This document shows, in pieces, positions 46,052 through 58,475 of a DNA stretch of 64,000 bases (positions are counted from its first letter, which is position 1; each line of letters starts with the position of its first letter). The notes under the pieces were generated by a model. That model saw nothing but the letters and a program-made list of their open reading frames with translations. It searched no databases and had not been told where the DNA came from. The stretch is from positions 620,001-684,000 of the forward strand of contig CBDDPZ010000009.1 of assembly GCA_965232575.1 (NCBI GenBank), written 5' to 3'. Position numbers and translations under genes: made by a program. This DNA is from Bin5 sp965232575 (GTDB lineage: Bacteria; Chloroflexota; Anaerolineae; Caldilineales; Caldilineaceae).

Positions 46052-46057
46052 TATAAT
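46052..46057 (+). promoter_or_regulatory. Candidate -10 box for the Fic gene
   Basis: A perfect TATAAT lies 35 bases before the GTG start at 46092, but no matching -35 box is seen at the usual spacing. Confidence 0.3.
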
Positions 46058-46091
46058 ATCCGAATTCAGGTTATATAGGATAATCTGAACT

Positions 46092-47600
46092 GTGTTTGCG
46101 TACAAGTGGCAGCCTTTAGAGGGCCTTAACACCCATACTTCAAATATAGACTTCCAAGAGATTGACTCGCTTCACCAGCAGTGGCTGCGCTTTCGTAAAC
46201 AACGCGAGGAATCAAATCCTGACGCGTACAAAGCTTTTTTGGAGCGCCTGGACCGTCACTGGGCGATTGAAACAGGAATCATCGAAGGGCTATACAATAT
46301 CGACCGCGGCACAACCCAAACCCTCGTGGAACACGGCCTCATCGCAGATCTGATTGATCGCGCCGCCGCGGACCGTGATCCCCAGGCTATCGTCAAAGTC
46401 CTGAAAGATCATCAGGATTCGGCAGAATTTGTGACTGAATCCATCAGGCAAGAGAGACCGTTTTCCGGGCATTACATCAGAGAACTCCACCAATTATTGA
46501 CTCGAAACCAGACCACCTACAGTGCTGTTGATCAGTTCGGTCGCGTTTTCGAAACCGAATTGATTAAGGGTGGTTTCAAGACGCAACCCAATAATCCAAC
46601 CCGGCCTGACGGGCAGATTCACGAGTACTGTCCTCCCGACCAAGTAGAAAGCGAAATCGATAATCTGGTCAAGTTATATCACGAATTCGAGGCGGCACAC
46701 GACAGCTATCACAAGCTTCTGATCGCGGCCTGGCTGCATCATCGATTCACACAGATTCACCCGTTCCAAGATGGAAACGGGCGAGTTGCACGGGCGTTGC
46801 TAACCTGGCATTTGGCAAAAGAAGAGTACCTGCCCATTGTTGTAACGCGGGACGATCGAACACAGTATATCGAATGTCTGGAGTCTGCTGACGCCGGCGA
46901 TCTCAATCCGTTCGTTCAGTTCATTGTCCGATTGGAAAGACAGATGATCCTGGAGGCATTGGGTGAGCCTGAACCGGTCACAGACGCCGGCATGGTCAGC
47001 CAGGTTCTGGATCATATAACCGGACAGATCAGGCGGCAGCAACAAGATAGACTGGACCAGTTGCGCTCGGTCAATGGTGTCGCTTCTTCCCTTCGGGACA
47101 CGGCCAAAACATATCTGGAATCCCAAGCCGATCCGATCCGTCAGCGGCTTCGTGAAGCCGGCCTCAGTGTAGAGTGCGTCATCGATGCGGGCGGTCCGGG
47201 CAACAAAGAGCGCTGGTATCGGGCTCAAGTGGTTCAAACTGCGAGGGATGGCGGACATTGGGCTAACTTGAATGAGGACAGGTTCTTTATCAAATTGTCC
47301 ATCAATCCAGAGAACCGGTCTCAAATGCCACGCCTTATATTTGTTGTCTCCCTTCATCACGTAGGCCGGCAGCTGACCGGGATCATGGCCGCGACCGCTT
47401 TTGCTCAGATCGTCAAAGTTCAGGACCACAGAATGGAAGATTCTGAAGAACCGTCCGACCCCGATTTCTATAATTGCGCCGTGGATTCGTTTACCTTCAC
47501 GTGGGATGGGGATGTCGAAACTGTTGCGCCGCGATTCACGACTTGGATCGAGACGCCGTTCAGTATTGCGCTGCGTCACTGGAGTGGGTTTATAGGGTAG
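46092..47600 (+). CDS. Fic family protein with N-terminal inhibitory motif
   Basis: 502 residues. The Fic core carries HPFQDGNGRVAR at residues 223-234, which fits HxFx(D/E)GNGRxxR for AMP transfer. The autoinhibitory (S/T)xxxE(G/N) motif is TGIIEG at 61-66 in the N terminus, which makes it a class II, self-inhibited Fic enzyme. The C-terminal 200 residues form a domain I do not recognise (RLRFV..GIMAATAFAQIVKVQ). The GTG has only a weak AGGA upstream. It lies between a decayed hicBA pair and a broken DNA methyltransferase, so it may be part of a defence or toxin island. Confidence 0.9.
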   Translation: MFAYKWQPLEGLNTHTSNIDFQEIDSLHQQWLRFRKQREESNPDAYKAFLERLDRHWAIETGIIEGLYNIDRGTTQTLVEHGLIADLIDRAAADRDPQAIVKVLKDHQDSAEFVTESIRQERPFSGHYIRELHQLLTRNQTTYSAVDQFGRVFETELIKGGFKTQPNNPTRPDGQIHEYCPPDQVESEIDNLVKLYHEFEAAHDSYHKLLIAAWLHHRFTQIHPFQDGNGRVARALLTWHLAKEEYLPIVVTRDDRTQYIECLESADAGDLNPFVQFIVRLERQMILEALGEPEPVTDAGMVSQVLDHITGQIRRQQQDRLDQLRSVNGVASSLRDTAKTYLESQADPIRQRLREAGLSVECVIDAGGPGNKERWYRAQVVQTARDGGHWANLNEDRFFIKLSINPENRSQMPRLIFVVSLHHVGRQLTGIMAATAFAQIVKVQDHRMEDSEEPSDPDFYNCAVDSFTFTWDGDVETVAPRFTTWIETPFSIALRHWSGFIG

Positions 47601-47674
47601 CCGGCTGTCATTCAAGTTTGCCGCTGTCCAAGGCAGTGCATTGACGCGGCTGCTCTTTTGGAACTGAGGTAGAT

Positions 47675-50559
<2,885 letters not shown>

Positions 50560-50635
50560 GATGTTCTTAGAGTCCCTTCGTGGCCCTTCGTGGATAAATC
50601 CGCCGTTCCCCGGCGCGCCTGCGATCAAAGAGCGG

Positions 50636-51991
50636 CTATGCGGCCCCGATTCTCTCCATCGCCAGACGCGCGTTGCCGCGCACATAGAGATTCTCGTCGT
50701 CCAGCGCCGACCGCAGAGCCGGCTCCGCGCCCGCCGCGTGCCGCCCTGTTTTGGCCAGGGAGAGAGCGGCGTTGTGGCGAACGAAGTGGCAGTCGTCGTC
50801 GCTAAGCAGCCGGGCGAGTCGGGGGACGGCCTCGGGCGAGGCAAGGTTGCCGAGGGCCTCGGCGGCATTGCGCCGCGCCCACTCCGAACCATCGTCCAAA
50901 CAGTCGAGAAGGCGGGGAACCGCTGAAACGGCCGGGAGGCCGATATCGCCGAGAACGTCGGCCGCGGCCGCGCGCAGCGGCCACTGCTCGGAACCCAACA
51001 TGTCACGAAGGTGAGGAACGGCTGCCGCGCCCAGCGCGCTGAGTCCGAAACCGGAGATCAGCTGGCTCGGATTTGTGTGCCGGGCCGCCAGGTTGTGATC
51101 AAGCATCGTCCCGGCCTCTTCCGCCAGCATGTCCAGCAACCGTTCCAACCCCCTCTGACCCTGGCGGGAAAGCCGGTAGACGTTCTCCAGCCGGCCGGCT
51201 TCTGCCGCGCCCGTCCCGGCGGCCGGAAAACTCGCATGGTCGGCGGCGCCCCGGTCTGCGCGGGCGGCTTCGTTTCCCAGGTGCCAGCGCCATACGCTCT
51301 GCCGGAGCCGGGGAAGTTCGCCGTGCGCCGGCCGCATCCTCGCGCCTTTGGGGCGCGTTGCATCGCGCCATGCGCCACCGGCGCTGCGCCAGCTGGGCGC
51401 GGCCGGCTCCGCCATGCGGCAGAAGAGAAACTTGATCATGTAGCGGTTGCGGTCGCTGCGGTTGGCCGCGGCGCGGTGCCAAAGATCATAGTGAACGATG
51501 GTGACGGTGCCGGCATCGCCGCACAACAGCGCCTCCCCCTTCCTTTCCGCCTCTGCGCGACTTGTGTAGTATTGTGAAGCGGGCAGGACCGCCGTCGGAC
51601 CCATCTCGACGCTTACGTCCTGGGGATAGTAGAAGGCCATCGCCCAGCGCGTGCGATGGTGGCGCACGTTCTGATCATCTTCGTAGCTGTCCTGGTGGTG
51701 GCGCTGCGCGGACGTCCGCGGCGGGGTCAGGTGGCAGTGCCGGTGCGGATGCATGGCGTAGCCGGGCCCGAGGACGCTGGTCAGCGCGCCGGCGACCGCC
51801 GGGTGGGCGAAGAGATCGGCCAGCTGGGGGATGGCGGGCAGGATGTCATTGCCTGGATTTCCCCTGCCGGAGAAGATATCCTCGGCCTGGGCGTATACCG
51901 ATTCATGGAAGCCGGGCGGATGGTCGGCCTTCACGGTCACGTAGCCGTTTACGATGAAATCCTGCATTTGAGAATCGTTGAGAAGCTTCAT
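50636..51991 (-). CDS. PhyH oxygenase fused to HEAT repeats
   Basis: 451 residues. The N-terminal 200 residues form an Fe(II)/2-oxoglutarate oxygenase: His99-x-Asp101 in QRHHQDSYEDD and distal His172 in YDLWHRAAANRSDRNRY, with Arg for 2-oxoglutarate. An irregular basic linker follows at about 205-285. From about 290 to the end there are helical HEAT/PBS-lyase-like repeats: PHLRDMLGSEQWPLRAAAAD, VLGDIGLPAVSAVPRLL, EWARRNAAEALGNLAS. AGGAG lies 9 bases before the ATG at 51991. The repeats may bind a protein or substrate. The fusion is unusual; the substrate is unknown. Confidence 0.8.
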   Translation of the reverse strand: MKLLNDSQMQDFIVNGYVTVKADHPPGFHESVYAQAEDIFSGRGNPGNDILPAIPQLADLFAHPAVAGALTSVLGPGYAMHPHRHCHLTPPRTSAQRHHQDSYEDDQNVRHHRTRWAMAFYYPQDVSVEMGPTAVLPASQYYTSRAEAERKGEALLCGDAGTVTIVHYDLWHRAAANRSDRNRYMIKFLFCRMAEPAAPSWRSAGGAWRDATRPKGARMRPAHGELPRLRQSVWRWHLGNEAARADRGAADHASFPAAGTGAAEAGRLENVYRLSRQGQRGLERLLDMLAEEAGTMLDHNLAARHTNPSQLISGFGLSALGAAAVPHLRDMLGSEQWPLRAAAADVLGDIGLPAVSAVPRLLDCLDDGSEWARRNAAEALGNLASPEAVPRLARLLSDDDCHFVRHNAALSLAKTGRHAAGAEPALRSALDDENLYVRGNARLAMERIGAA

Positions 51992-52164
51992 GCCGGACGA
52001 CTCCTGGTGGTGTAAGGCAGGCGGGCGGCGCGTCATCCTGCGCGCAACGGATGAAACGGTATCGGCTGCGCGGCGTATAGGCAAGTATAGCACGGCAAAC
52101 TCTTTCTTTCAGGCAACTGCAGGCGCGCGGTGCGCCTCCTCACTTCGAATCGAGAATAACTCCA

Positions 52165-52935
52165 ATGAGCCAAACACGCACACATTCGGACCTGGCCGGG
52201 CGCGAGAAATCTGTGGAAGCCGACGGAAATGCCCGCCAGGAGATGGACGGAGAGCGGCCCCCCATCGTGGTCGCCCAACAGCTCCACAAGACCTTTCGCA
52301 GCGGCGAGATCGAAGTGCATGCGCTGCGCGGGGTGGACCTGACGATCGGGACAGGCGAGATGGTCGCGATCATGGGGCCGTCAGGCTGCGGCAAGACGAC
52401 CCTTCTGAACACGCTCTCCGGCCTGGACAGCTTCGATGACGGAGAGGTGACGATTGAGGGCACGTCACTCGCCGACATGAATGACCGCAGGCGAACCGAC
52501 TACCGCGCGCGGAGGATGGGGTTCGTCTTTCAGTCGTTCAATCTCTTGCCGGTCATCTCCGCGGTTGAAAATGTGGAGATGCCGCTGCTCGTGAGCGGCG
52601 TGCGTCCGGCGCAGGCGCGCACGCAGGCGCTGGAAAGCCTGGAGAGCGTCGGGCTGGCCGACCGGGCCGCCCACCGGCCGATGCAGCTTTCCGGCGGACA
52701 GATCCAGCGCGTCACGATCGCCCGCGCCCTGGTGAACAGCCCCGCCCTGGTGTGGGCAGACGAGCCGACAGGCAATCTGGACGTGGGCAGTTCGACCGAA
52801 GTGCTGGCGCTCATGCAGCGCCTGAACCGGGAGCGGGGGCAGACCTTCGTCATCGTCACGCACGACCCGCAGGTGGCAGCCCTGTGCGGGCGCATTGTCC
52901 GCATGGAGGACGGGGAGATCGCGGCGCATGGGTAA
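52165..52935 (+). CDS. ABC exporter ATPase, LolD/MacB-type
   Basis: 256 residues. Walker A GPSGCGKTT, Q loop FQSFNLLPVISA, signature LSGGQIQR and Walker B LVWADEPTGNLD are intact. The AVENVEMPLL segment is typical of the MacB/LolD/FtsE group that drives FtsX-type permeases. An N-terminal acidic tail of about 30 residues precedes the fold. Its stop overlaps the start of the permease gene, so both are made together. Confidence 0.93.
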   Translation: MSQTRTHSDLAGREKSVEADGNARQEMDGERPPIVVAQQLHKTFRSGEIEVHALRGVDLTIGTGEMVAIMGPSGCGKTTLLNTLSGLDSFDDGEVTIEGTSLADMNDRRRTDYRARRMGFVFQSFNLLPVISAVENVEMPLLVSGVRPAQARTQALESLESVGLADRAAHRPMQLSGGQIQRVTIARALVNSPALVWADEPTGNLDVGSSTEVLALMQRLNRERGQTFVIVTHDPQVAALCGRIVRMEDGEIAAHG

Positions 52936-55900
52936 CTTTCTCGACTCGGTCGCTCTCTATCTGGCGGTCGCTCTCGGACTGATTCTGGCCGGCGCGGCGC
53001 TCATTTCCCTGCGCAATCCGATCATCGGCAAACTGGGTGTCCGCAACATTCCCCGGCGGCCCGCGCAGTCGACACTGATCGTGATCGGCCTGACGCTGAG
53101 CACGATGATCATCGTTTCCGCGCTCAGCCTGGGCGACACGCTGAACAAGACGGTCCGGCGCCAGACGATCGACGCCTATGGGCAGATCGATCAGGTCGTG
53201 TCGCCTCCCTTTCTGATGGACCTCACACAGCTGGCGGACGGAGGCGAAATCTCGCCTGAGTCGGCAAGCAGCCCGGAAAGCGCGGCGCTCTTGAATGCGC
53301 TGGCCGGAGGCGACCTGAACGCGCTGATCGCGCTCCTGGGGGAGGGATTGCCCGGGATCACCCAGGCGCGCCAGGCGCAGTTGGCGGAGCAGGCCGCCGA
53401 CTATCCCCTGATCGACGGCGTCGCCGGCTCGATTCTTTTCCCGACGATCATTCGCAACGTCAATACAGGGCAGGGTGAGCCGCTGGGCTTCATCTTCGCG
53501 GTGGACGAGGGCTACGATACCGGGTTCGGCCTGCATGACATTGACGGTACGCCTGTACGAACGGCCGATCTGCGGGCCGGCGTCGGCGAGGTCTTTGTCG
53601 ACCTGGTCAATCTGTGGGAAATGTCCGGGGAGTCTGTGGGGGAGATCGCGACGACGCTCGGGATGGAAGACATTGGCCTGGTTGAAACGGCGATGGCGCT
53701 GGGCGCGGCGGGCGCCGTGATGCTGCAGGACGAAGGGCCAAGTTTTACGCTGAGGCAGCTGGAGCTTCCCGTTGAGGTCCTGAGAAACCTCGGATTCCCC
53801 GGCGAGATACTCGACGAGATTGACTCTGACGTGATCAGTCTGGAAGGGCTTGGGATAACGGATGAAGATCTGGCCGAACTGAATCTGGACCCTGACGCGC
53901 CAATTACAGTGCCGACGCTGCCGATGCTTGGCTTCGATGTGCCTGACCAGCAGGAACTGATCATCGCGGCGACGGAGGCGCTCAGCTCGATCAACCTGAA
54001 CACGTTGGGCCAGGATGTGGACGCGCGGCTGGGTCGCTTTGGGCTGCAGCTGCGCCAGGGAGAGGTCTACCTCAACGAACTGGGGGCGCAGCAGCTGAAC
54101 GCCCGCGCCGGCGACCTCCTGGAAATTTTTATCGGGCCGATCCCGACGCCGTATAGAGTGCGCGCCGTCGTCGCGGAGGCCGGGCCGCTGGGCGCGGTCC
54201 TGCCCGTAGTGATGATGCACACCGAAGAGGCGCAGAAGCTGCTCTTTATGCCAGGCAGAGTCAACAACATTCTGATCTCCAATGCCGGCGACGAGGTCAG
54301 CGGGATGGCGCACACCGCGGAGGTGAGCGACCAGCTGCGTGCGTTGTCTCTCAACGAGGCCCGCCTGGCCGCCTTGGTGGACGTCTTGCGCAGGCCGGAA
54401 ATCGCCGCGGTCATCCGGCGGGAGTCGGTCGCGCCGCTGAATCCCCTCTTCGAGGACTTCGACGCGCCCGATTTCATCATGCAGATCGCCGGGTTGTGGA
54501 CGCAGGCGACGAGTTTCGAGTCGGACCTTGAGGTGTTGGTCGACCACGTTTCCGGTCCGCCGGACAGTGAGATCACGATGGCGTTGCGGGCGGCCCTGAG
54601 CAGCGGGGCGGTGCAGGACTGGCTGAGAGAGCTGCCCCTGGGAGGCGAAACCGGGCGCGCGCTTGAAGCGGGGCTGGCGGACATTCGCGATTTTGACGTG
54701 CTTGCGCCGCTGAGCAAGCAGTTCGTCACCGATGTGGCGGAGGTGGGCGGCATCGCCCTGGGCACGGTCTTCTCCAGCTTCGGCATCCTCTCGATCTTCG
54801 CGGGCGTGCTCCTGATCTTTCTGATATTCGTGATGCTGGCCGCGGAACGGCGCAGCGAACTGGGCATCGCACGCGCAGTAGGAATGAGACGCGTCCACCT
54901 CATCCAGATGTTTGTCACCGAAGGGCTGATCTACGACCTTGCCGCGGCCCTGGTGGGCCTGGGCCTCGGGCTGCTGGTGTCTTATGGCATGATCGGCTTC
55001 ATGAGCGGGCTGATCAACAGTATCGCTCAGCGTGTAGAGGGGGCCTCGGCGCCGATCCGTTTCTACTGGCACGCGGCGCCGTCTTCACTGATTATCGCCT
55101 ACTGCCTGGGCGTCATACTGACCTTCATGGTGGTGACGGTCGCGTCCTGGAACGTGAGCCGTCTCAACATCATCGCAGCCATCCGCAATTTGCCCGACGC
55201 ATCGAACGGCAGGAAGCAGGGTTATCTGGGACAATCGCTGCGCGGGTTGGCGCTTCTTCTGTTGCTCGGAGGCGGCGGGTATCTGACCTGGCTGGGCCGC
55301 GAATACGGGCAGACGGTCGCCTTTTTGGGCGCGACGTTTCTGTTGGTCGGGGCAGGCTGGGGAGGCGCATGGTTGAGCCGAAGATGGACACCCGGCCAGG
55401 CCGCGCTGCGCCAACGCCTGGCCAATACGGTCATCGGCCTGGGGCTGCTGGCCCTTTGGGGCGTGCCCTGGAACGAGGCGCTCAACACGGATTCGCCCTG
55501 GTTCAACCAGAACCCCGGTTTCACGCTTCTTTCCTTTGCACTGAGCGGGCCATTCATCATCATCGGCGCGATCATGGTGGTCATGTTCAATGCCGACAGC
55601 ATTGCAGGCTTCTTCGTGCGGCTGGTCGGGGGAATCGGGCCTCTGACCCCCGTGTTGAAAACGGCGGTAGCCTACCCGCTGAACAATCGCTTTCGGACGG
55701 GGACGGCGATGCTGCTGTTTGCCATGGTGATCACGACGGTGACGGTTATGAGCGTCGTGATCCGGGCGACCGAGGTCGTGACAGAGCCAAGCGAAGAGCG
55801 AACGGCCGGTTTCGACATTGTGATGTCGCCGAGCCTGCTGAGTCTGTTCGACCCTGTGACCGATATCCATGAGGAGGCGGAACGGCGAGCGGATTTCCCC

Positions 55901-57061
55901 GGAGAGCGGCTGGAGGCGCTTGGAAGCGTGGCGCGCATGGACGTTACCGCGCGGCAGCTGGAACCGTCTGACATTGGCGTGGAGCGTTCGGTGACTGTTG
56001 AGATGGCCGGCATTGACGAAGGGTATGCCCGGCAGGCGGCTAAGCACTACGGATTCCAGATGCGGGCGGAAGGGTTTGACAACGATGAGGCGATCTGGCA
56101 AGCGCTGGCGCAGCGGGACGATGTAGCGGTGGTCACGACAAGATGGGTGGAAGACCCGCCGGAGGAAGTTGGCGACGACCCTGCAGGCAGGCCCGAAAGA
56201 AACGCGCGCCCAGATGGTCCGCCTTGGCGGCGGGGCATGCGTCTGCAGGGATTCCATTTGGAAGAAGGCGGCAAGCTGCCCCACCTTTTGGTGGAACTCA
56301 GCAACAGGCCCGATGTATTGCGGTCGGGCTCGAGCTTTGCGGTGGGCGGAGTCGAGGCCGAGGTCTCGACCAGCGCGCCGACCGACCCTGAAGACGGGAT
56401 AGAGGTGAGGCGCACGGTTCAGATTATCGGCGTACTCGCAGACGGCGATACGCTGGCCGAGGGAAGCTTCCAGGTGAACCGCCGCGTGCTGGACGTTCTC
56501 AACGGAGAACCGGTGCGGCCCAACGCGTTCTATGCCAAGGTTGCGGAAGGCGAAAGCGTAAGCGAAACGGCCAGGGCCTTGGAAAAAGCGATGTTGAGCA
56601 GTGGACTGAACGCAGCCCCTCTCTCGGAGCTTTTCGCGGCGGGACAGGCGGTTCTTCGAGGCGTACTGGGCCTGTTCCAGGGCTTTCTGGCTCTGGGGCT
56701 GGTCGTCGGCATCGCCGGACTGGGCGTGATCAGCAGCCGGACTGTCGTTGAGCGGCGACAGCAGATCGGCGTATTGCGCGCCATTGGCTACCCCGCAGGC
56801 ACAGTGGCCCTGCTGTTCGTGCTGGAGGCCAACTTCATCGCCCTTACGGGGATTCTCCTGGGAGGGATCACGGGCCTGATCCTGGGCGACCAGACGATCG
56901 GCCAGGCCTATGATCTGGCGACCCAGCAGAACTTTCCGACGCCGTGGCTGACCATCGCGGGCATGTTGGCGGCAGCCTGGTTTTTCTCGTTGCTGACGAC
57001 AATTTTGCCGGCGTGGCAGGCGTCGCGCATCTATCCGGCGGAGGCGCTGCGGTATGAGTGA
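52928..57061 (+). CDS. Giant FtsX/MacB-type ABC permease
   Basis: 1377 residues, roughly twice a standard MacB-type permease. The N terminus has one span and MacB-like NIPRRPAQSTLIVIGLTLST. A large extracytoplasmic region follows up to about 610. The first FtsX domain (IFAGVLLIFLIFVMLAAERR, ELGIARAVGMRR) is near 615-700, further spans lie around 760-960, then a second extracytoplasmic region of about 300 residues. The second FtsX domain (QQIGVLRAIGYPAGTVALLF) ends the protein with ASRIYPAEALRYE. The start overlaps the ATPase gene by 8 bases. It is probably a lipid, peptide or envelope-component exporter. Confidence 0.88.
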   Translation: MGNFLDSVALYLAVALGLILAGAALISLRNPIIGKLGVRNIPRRPAQSTLIVIGLTLSTMIIVSALSLGDTLNKTVRRQTIDAYGQIDQVVSPPFLMDLTQLADGGEISPESASSPESAALLNALAGGDLNALIALLGEGLPGITQARQAQLAEQAADYPLIDGVAGSILFPTIIRNVNTGQGEPLGFIFAVDEGYDTGFGLHDIDGTPVRTADLRAGVGEVFVDLVNLWEMSGESVGEIATTLGMEDIGLVETAMALGAAGAVMLQDEGPSFTLRQLELPVEVLRNLGFPGEILDEIDSDVISLEGLGITDEDLAELNLDPDAPITVPTLPMLGFDVPDQQELIIAATEALSSINLNTLGQDVDARLGRFGLQLRQGEVYLNELGAQQLNARAGDLLEIFIGPIPTPYRVRAVVAEAGPLGAVLPVVMMHTEEAQKLLFMPGRVNNILISNAGDEVSGMAHTAEVSDQLRALSLNEARLAALVDVLRRPEIAAVIRRESVAPLNPLFEDFDAPDFIMQIAGLWTQATSFESDLEVLVDHVSGPPDSEITMALRAALSSGAVQDWLRELPLGGETGRALEAGLADIRDFDVLAPLSKQFVTDVAEVGGIALGTVFSSFGILSIFAGVLLIFLIFVMLAAERRSELGIARAVGMRRVHLIQMFVTEGLIYDLAAALVGLGLGLLVSYGMIGFMSGLINSIAQRVEGASAPIRFYWHAAPSSLIIAYCLGVILTFMVVTVASWNVSRLNIIAAIRNLPDASNGRKQGYLGQSLRGLALLLLLGGGGYLTWLGREYGQTVAFLGATFLLVGAGWGGAWLSRRWTPGQAALRQRLANTVIGLGLLALWGVPWNEALNTDSPWFNQNPGFTLLSFALSGPFIIIGAIMVVMFNADSIAGFFVRLVGGIGPLTPVLKTAVAYPLNNRFRTGTAMLLFAMVITTVTVMSVVIRATEVVTEPSEERTAGFDIVMSPSLLSLFDPVTDIHEEAERRADFPGERLEALGSVARMDVTARQLEPSDIGVERSVTVEMAGIDEGYARQAAKHYGFQMRAEGFDNDEAIWQALAQRDDVAVVTTRWVEDPPEEVGDDPAGRPERNARPDGPPWRRGMRLQGFHLEEGGKLPHLLVELSNRPDVLRSGSSFAVGGVEAEVSTSAPTDPEDGIEVRRTVQIIGVLADGDTLAEGSFQVNRRVLDVLNGEPVRPNAFYAKVAEGESVSETARALEKAMLSSGLNAAPLSELFAAGQAVLRGVLGLFQGFLALGLVVGIAGLGVISSRTVVERRQQIGVLRAIGYPAGTVALLFVLEANFIALTGILLGGITGLILGDQTIGQAYDLATQQNFPTPWLTIAGMLAAAWFFSLLTTILPAWQASRIYPAEALRYE

Positions 57062-57159
57062 GTGGGGCGGTGTTGGCGCGGGACAGGCACAAGGCCTGCC
57101 CCTACCGGTCCGGTGAGGAGGTAAGTGGGGAAAACGAGAATCCAGCTCACGCGATTTTC

Positions 57160-57606
57160 TCACCAGTCGTAGTGCTTATACTTCTGCGCCCAACCGCCGC
57201 TCGATGAGAGCATCTCGCTCGCTTCGATGAAGAACAACCAGCGCGGCTCCTGCATGGTCGCCTCAAGATATTTCAGGCCGGCCGCGCCGCCGTAGCGTTC
57301 GGCCATCTCCTGGCCGATGGCGACCCATTGTCCGCCGATGTTCGGCTCTTCCACAACTTTAGCGTTCCCCTTCACCAGAACGCGGCGCCCGTCCTCGGCG
57401 TCAATGCAGAGAAAAACCCTCCCGTCGTTTTTGAGATAGCCGGCCCAGGCCGACCGTGCGCGGGGCACGACGTAAAAGCCGCCGTCGGCATACGTGAACC
57501 AGCAGGGCACGACGTAGGGCGCGCCTTCAAGGTCCACGCAGGCCAGGCGGCAAATCGTGTTGCTGCGCAACAGGTCGTCAATCTGAGATTGGGTCATTAC
57601 AGGCAT
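57160..57606 (-). CDS. PPOX-class FMN-binding protein
   Basis: 148-residue split-barrel protein of the pyridoxamine 5'-phosphate oxidase-like class, starting MTQSQIDDLLRSNTICRLAC and continuing APYVVPCWFTYADGGFYVVP. The RRVLVKGNAKVVEE strand fits flavin-binding members. The substrate is unknown. It converges on the permease gene. A second, distinct PPOX protein lies at 57927 in the opposite direction. Confidence 0.8.
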   Translation of the reverse strand: MPVMTQSQIDDLLRSNTICRLACVDLEGAPYVVPCWFTYADGGFYVVPRARSAWAGYLKNDGRVFLCIDAEDGRRVLVKGNAKVVEEPNIGGQWVAIGQEMAERYGGAAGLKYLEATMQEPRWLFFIEASEMLSSSGGWAQKYKHYDW

Positions 57607-57926
57607 GGTTCGCTCCTGAGCATGGGAAAGTCCTGGGGTGTTTTCCAGCGACGAAAACGACGGCGATGCAAATGCCCGCTCGATGGTCGCGCTGGACTGT
57701 ACCTTGTCGGAATGTCGGCCGCAATAGCGGCCGCCGCGCCTCTTGAGAGGCTACCCTATACTAAGTGTGGAGATTTTTCAAACTCGGTCTGTACATTGGG
57801 CCTTCTTTCTGCTATGATTTACCGTTAGCGCGTTCAGAGCGCGAATGCGTTTTTCCTGTAACCGATTGTCAACTGGTGGGGGGCCGTTTATACATCCTCC
57901 CCGGCATACCACGAGAGATTGCTATC
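57607..57926. promoter_or_regulatory. Divergent region between two PPOX genes
   Basis: No credible gene lies in these 320 bases. At 57790-57818 TGTACA and TATGAT are 17 bases apart on the plus strand, a plausible promoter for the gene at 57927. Nothing else is clear on either strand. Confidence 0.4.
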
Positions 57927-58334
57927 ATGGATTCACAGGTCCTGGAGTTCCTGCAGGCAGACCGTCATGCGATCCTGGCAACCAATGGAGGCAATGGCGC
58001 GCCCCAATTGACGCCGGTCTGGTACTTGTATGAAGAAGGCGTCCTCTACGTCAGCGCGCAGACCAGTACGGTAAAGGTGAAGAACCTGCGCCGGGACCCG
58101 ACCGTTTCGGTCTGTATTGACGGCGGACGGGGCGACGCGCGCTACGTCGTGCTCCGGGGCCGAGCTGAACTGATCGAGCCTGGAGAGCGGCAGAGGGCGC
58201 TGCGCTGGCGGATCGTACGCCAGTACTACGCCGACGAAAGGGAAGCCGAACTCTACTACGAGTCGCTCCGGGACGCGATTGGGGTGATTATCACCCTGCG
58301 GCCGCAGCGAATTGTCTTGAGCGGATTCGAATAG
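57927..58334 (+). CDS. PPOX-class protein, possibly F420- or FMN-dependent
   Basis: 135 residues. The sequence FLQADRHAILATNGGNGAPQ, TPVWYLYEEGVLYVSA, KVKNLRRDPTVSVCID and YVVLRGRAELIE matches the family often named PPOX class F420-dependent enzyme; whether F420 or FMN binds cannot be told from the sequence. The frame is open 54 codons further, but the first family-like residue is just after the ATG at 57927. The ribosome site is weak. Confidence 0.85.
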   Translation: MDSQVLEFLQADRHAILATNGGNGAPQLTPVWYLYEEGVLYVSAQTSTVKVKNLRRDPTVSVCIDGGRGDARYVVLRGRAELIEPGERQRALRWRIVRQYYADEREAELYYESLRDAIGVIITLRPQRIVLSGFE

Positions 58335-58475
58335 CCGTTAAGCCAGGCGCCGTTAAGCTGGGCATCGCGTCAGGACCGGTAAGGAAGGGGAAGCGACAGG
58401 CCGCCTTCCGCGCTGCAGGGGAACTGCGGGGGAAACGCCCCCTGATCCCTGATTTTTATTGACAGGAGCCATTTC

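Noticed and set aside
52856..57163. Two open frames of 738 and 692 codons on the strand opposite the permease gene
   Set aside because: They are rich in Arg, Gln and His with no domain motif, as expected from the antisense of GC-rich coding DNA. The plus-strand frame has clear FtsX domains.
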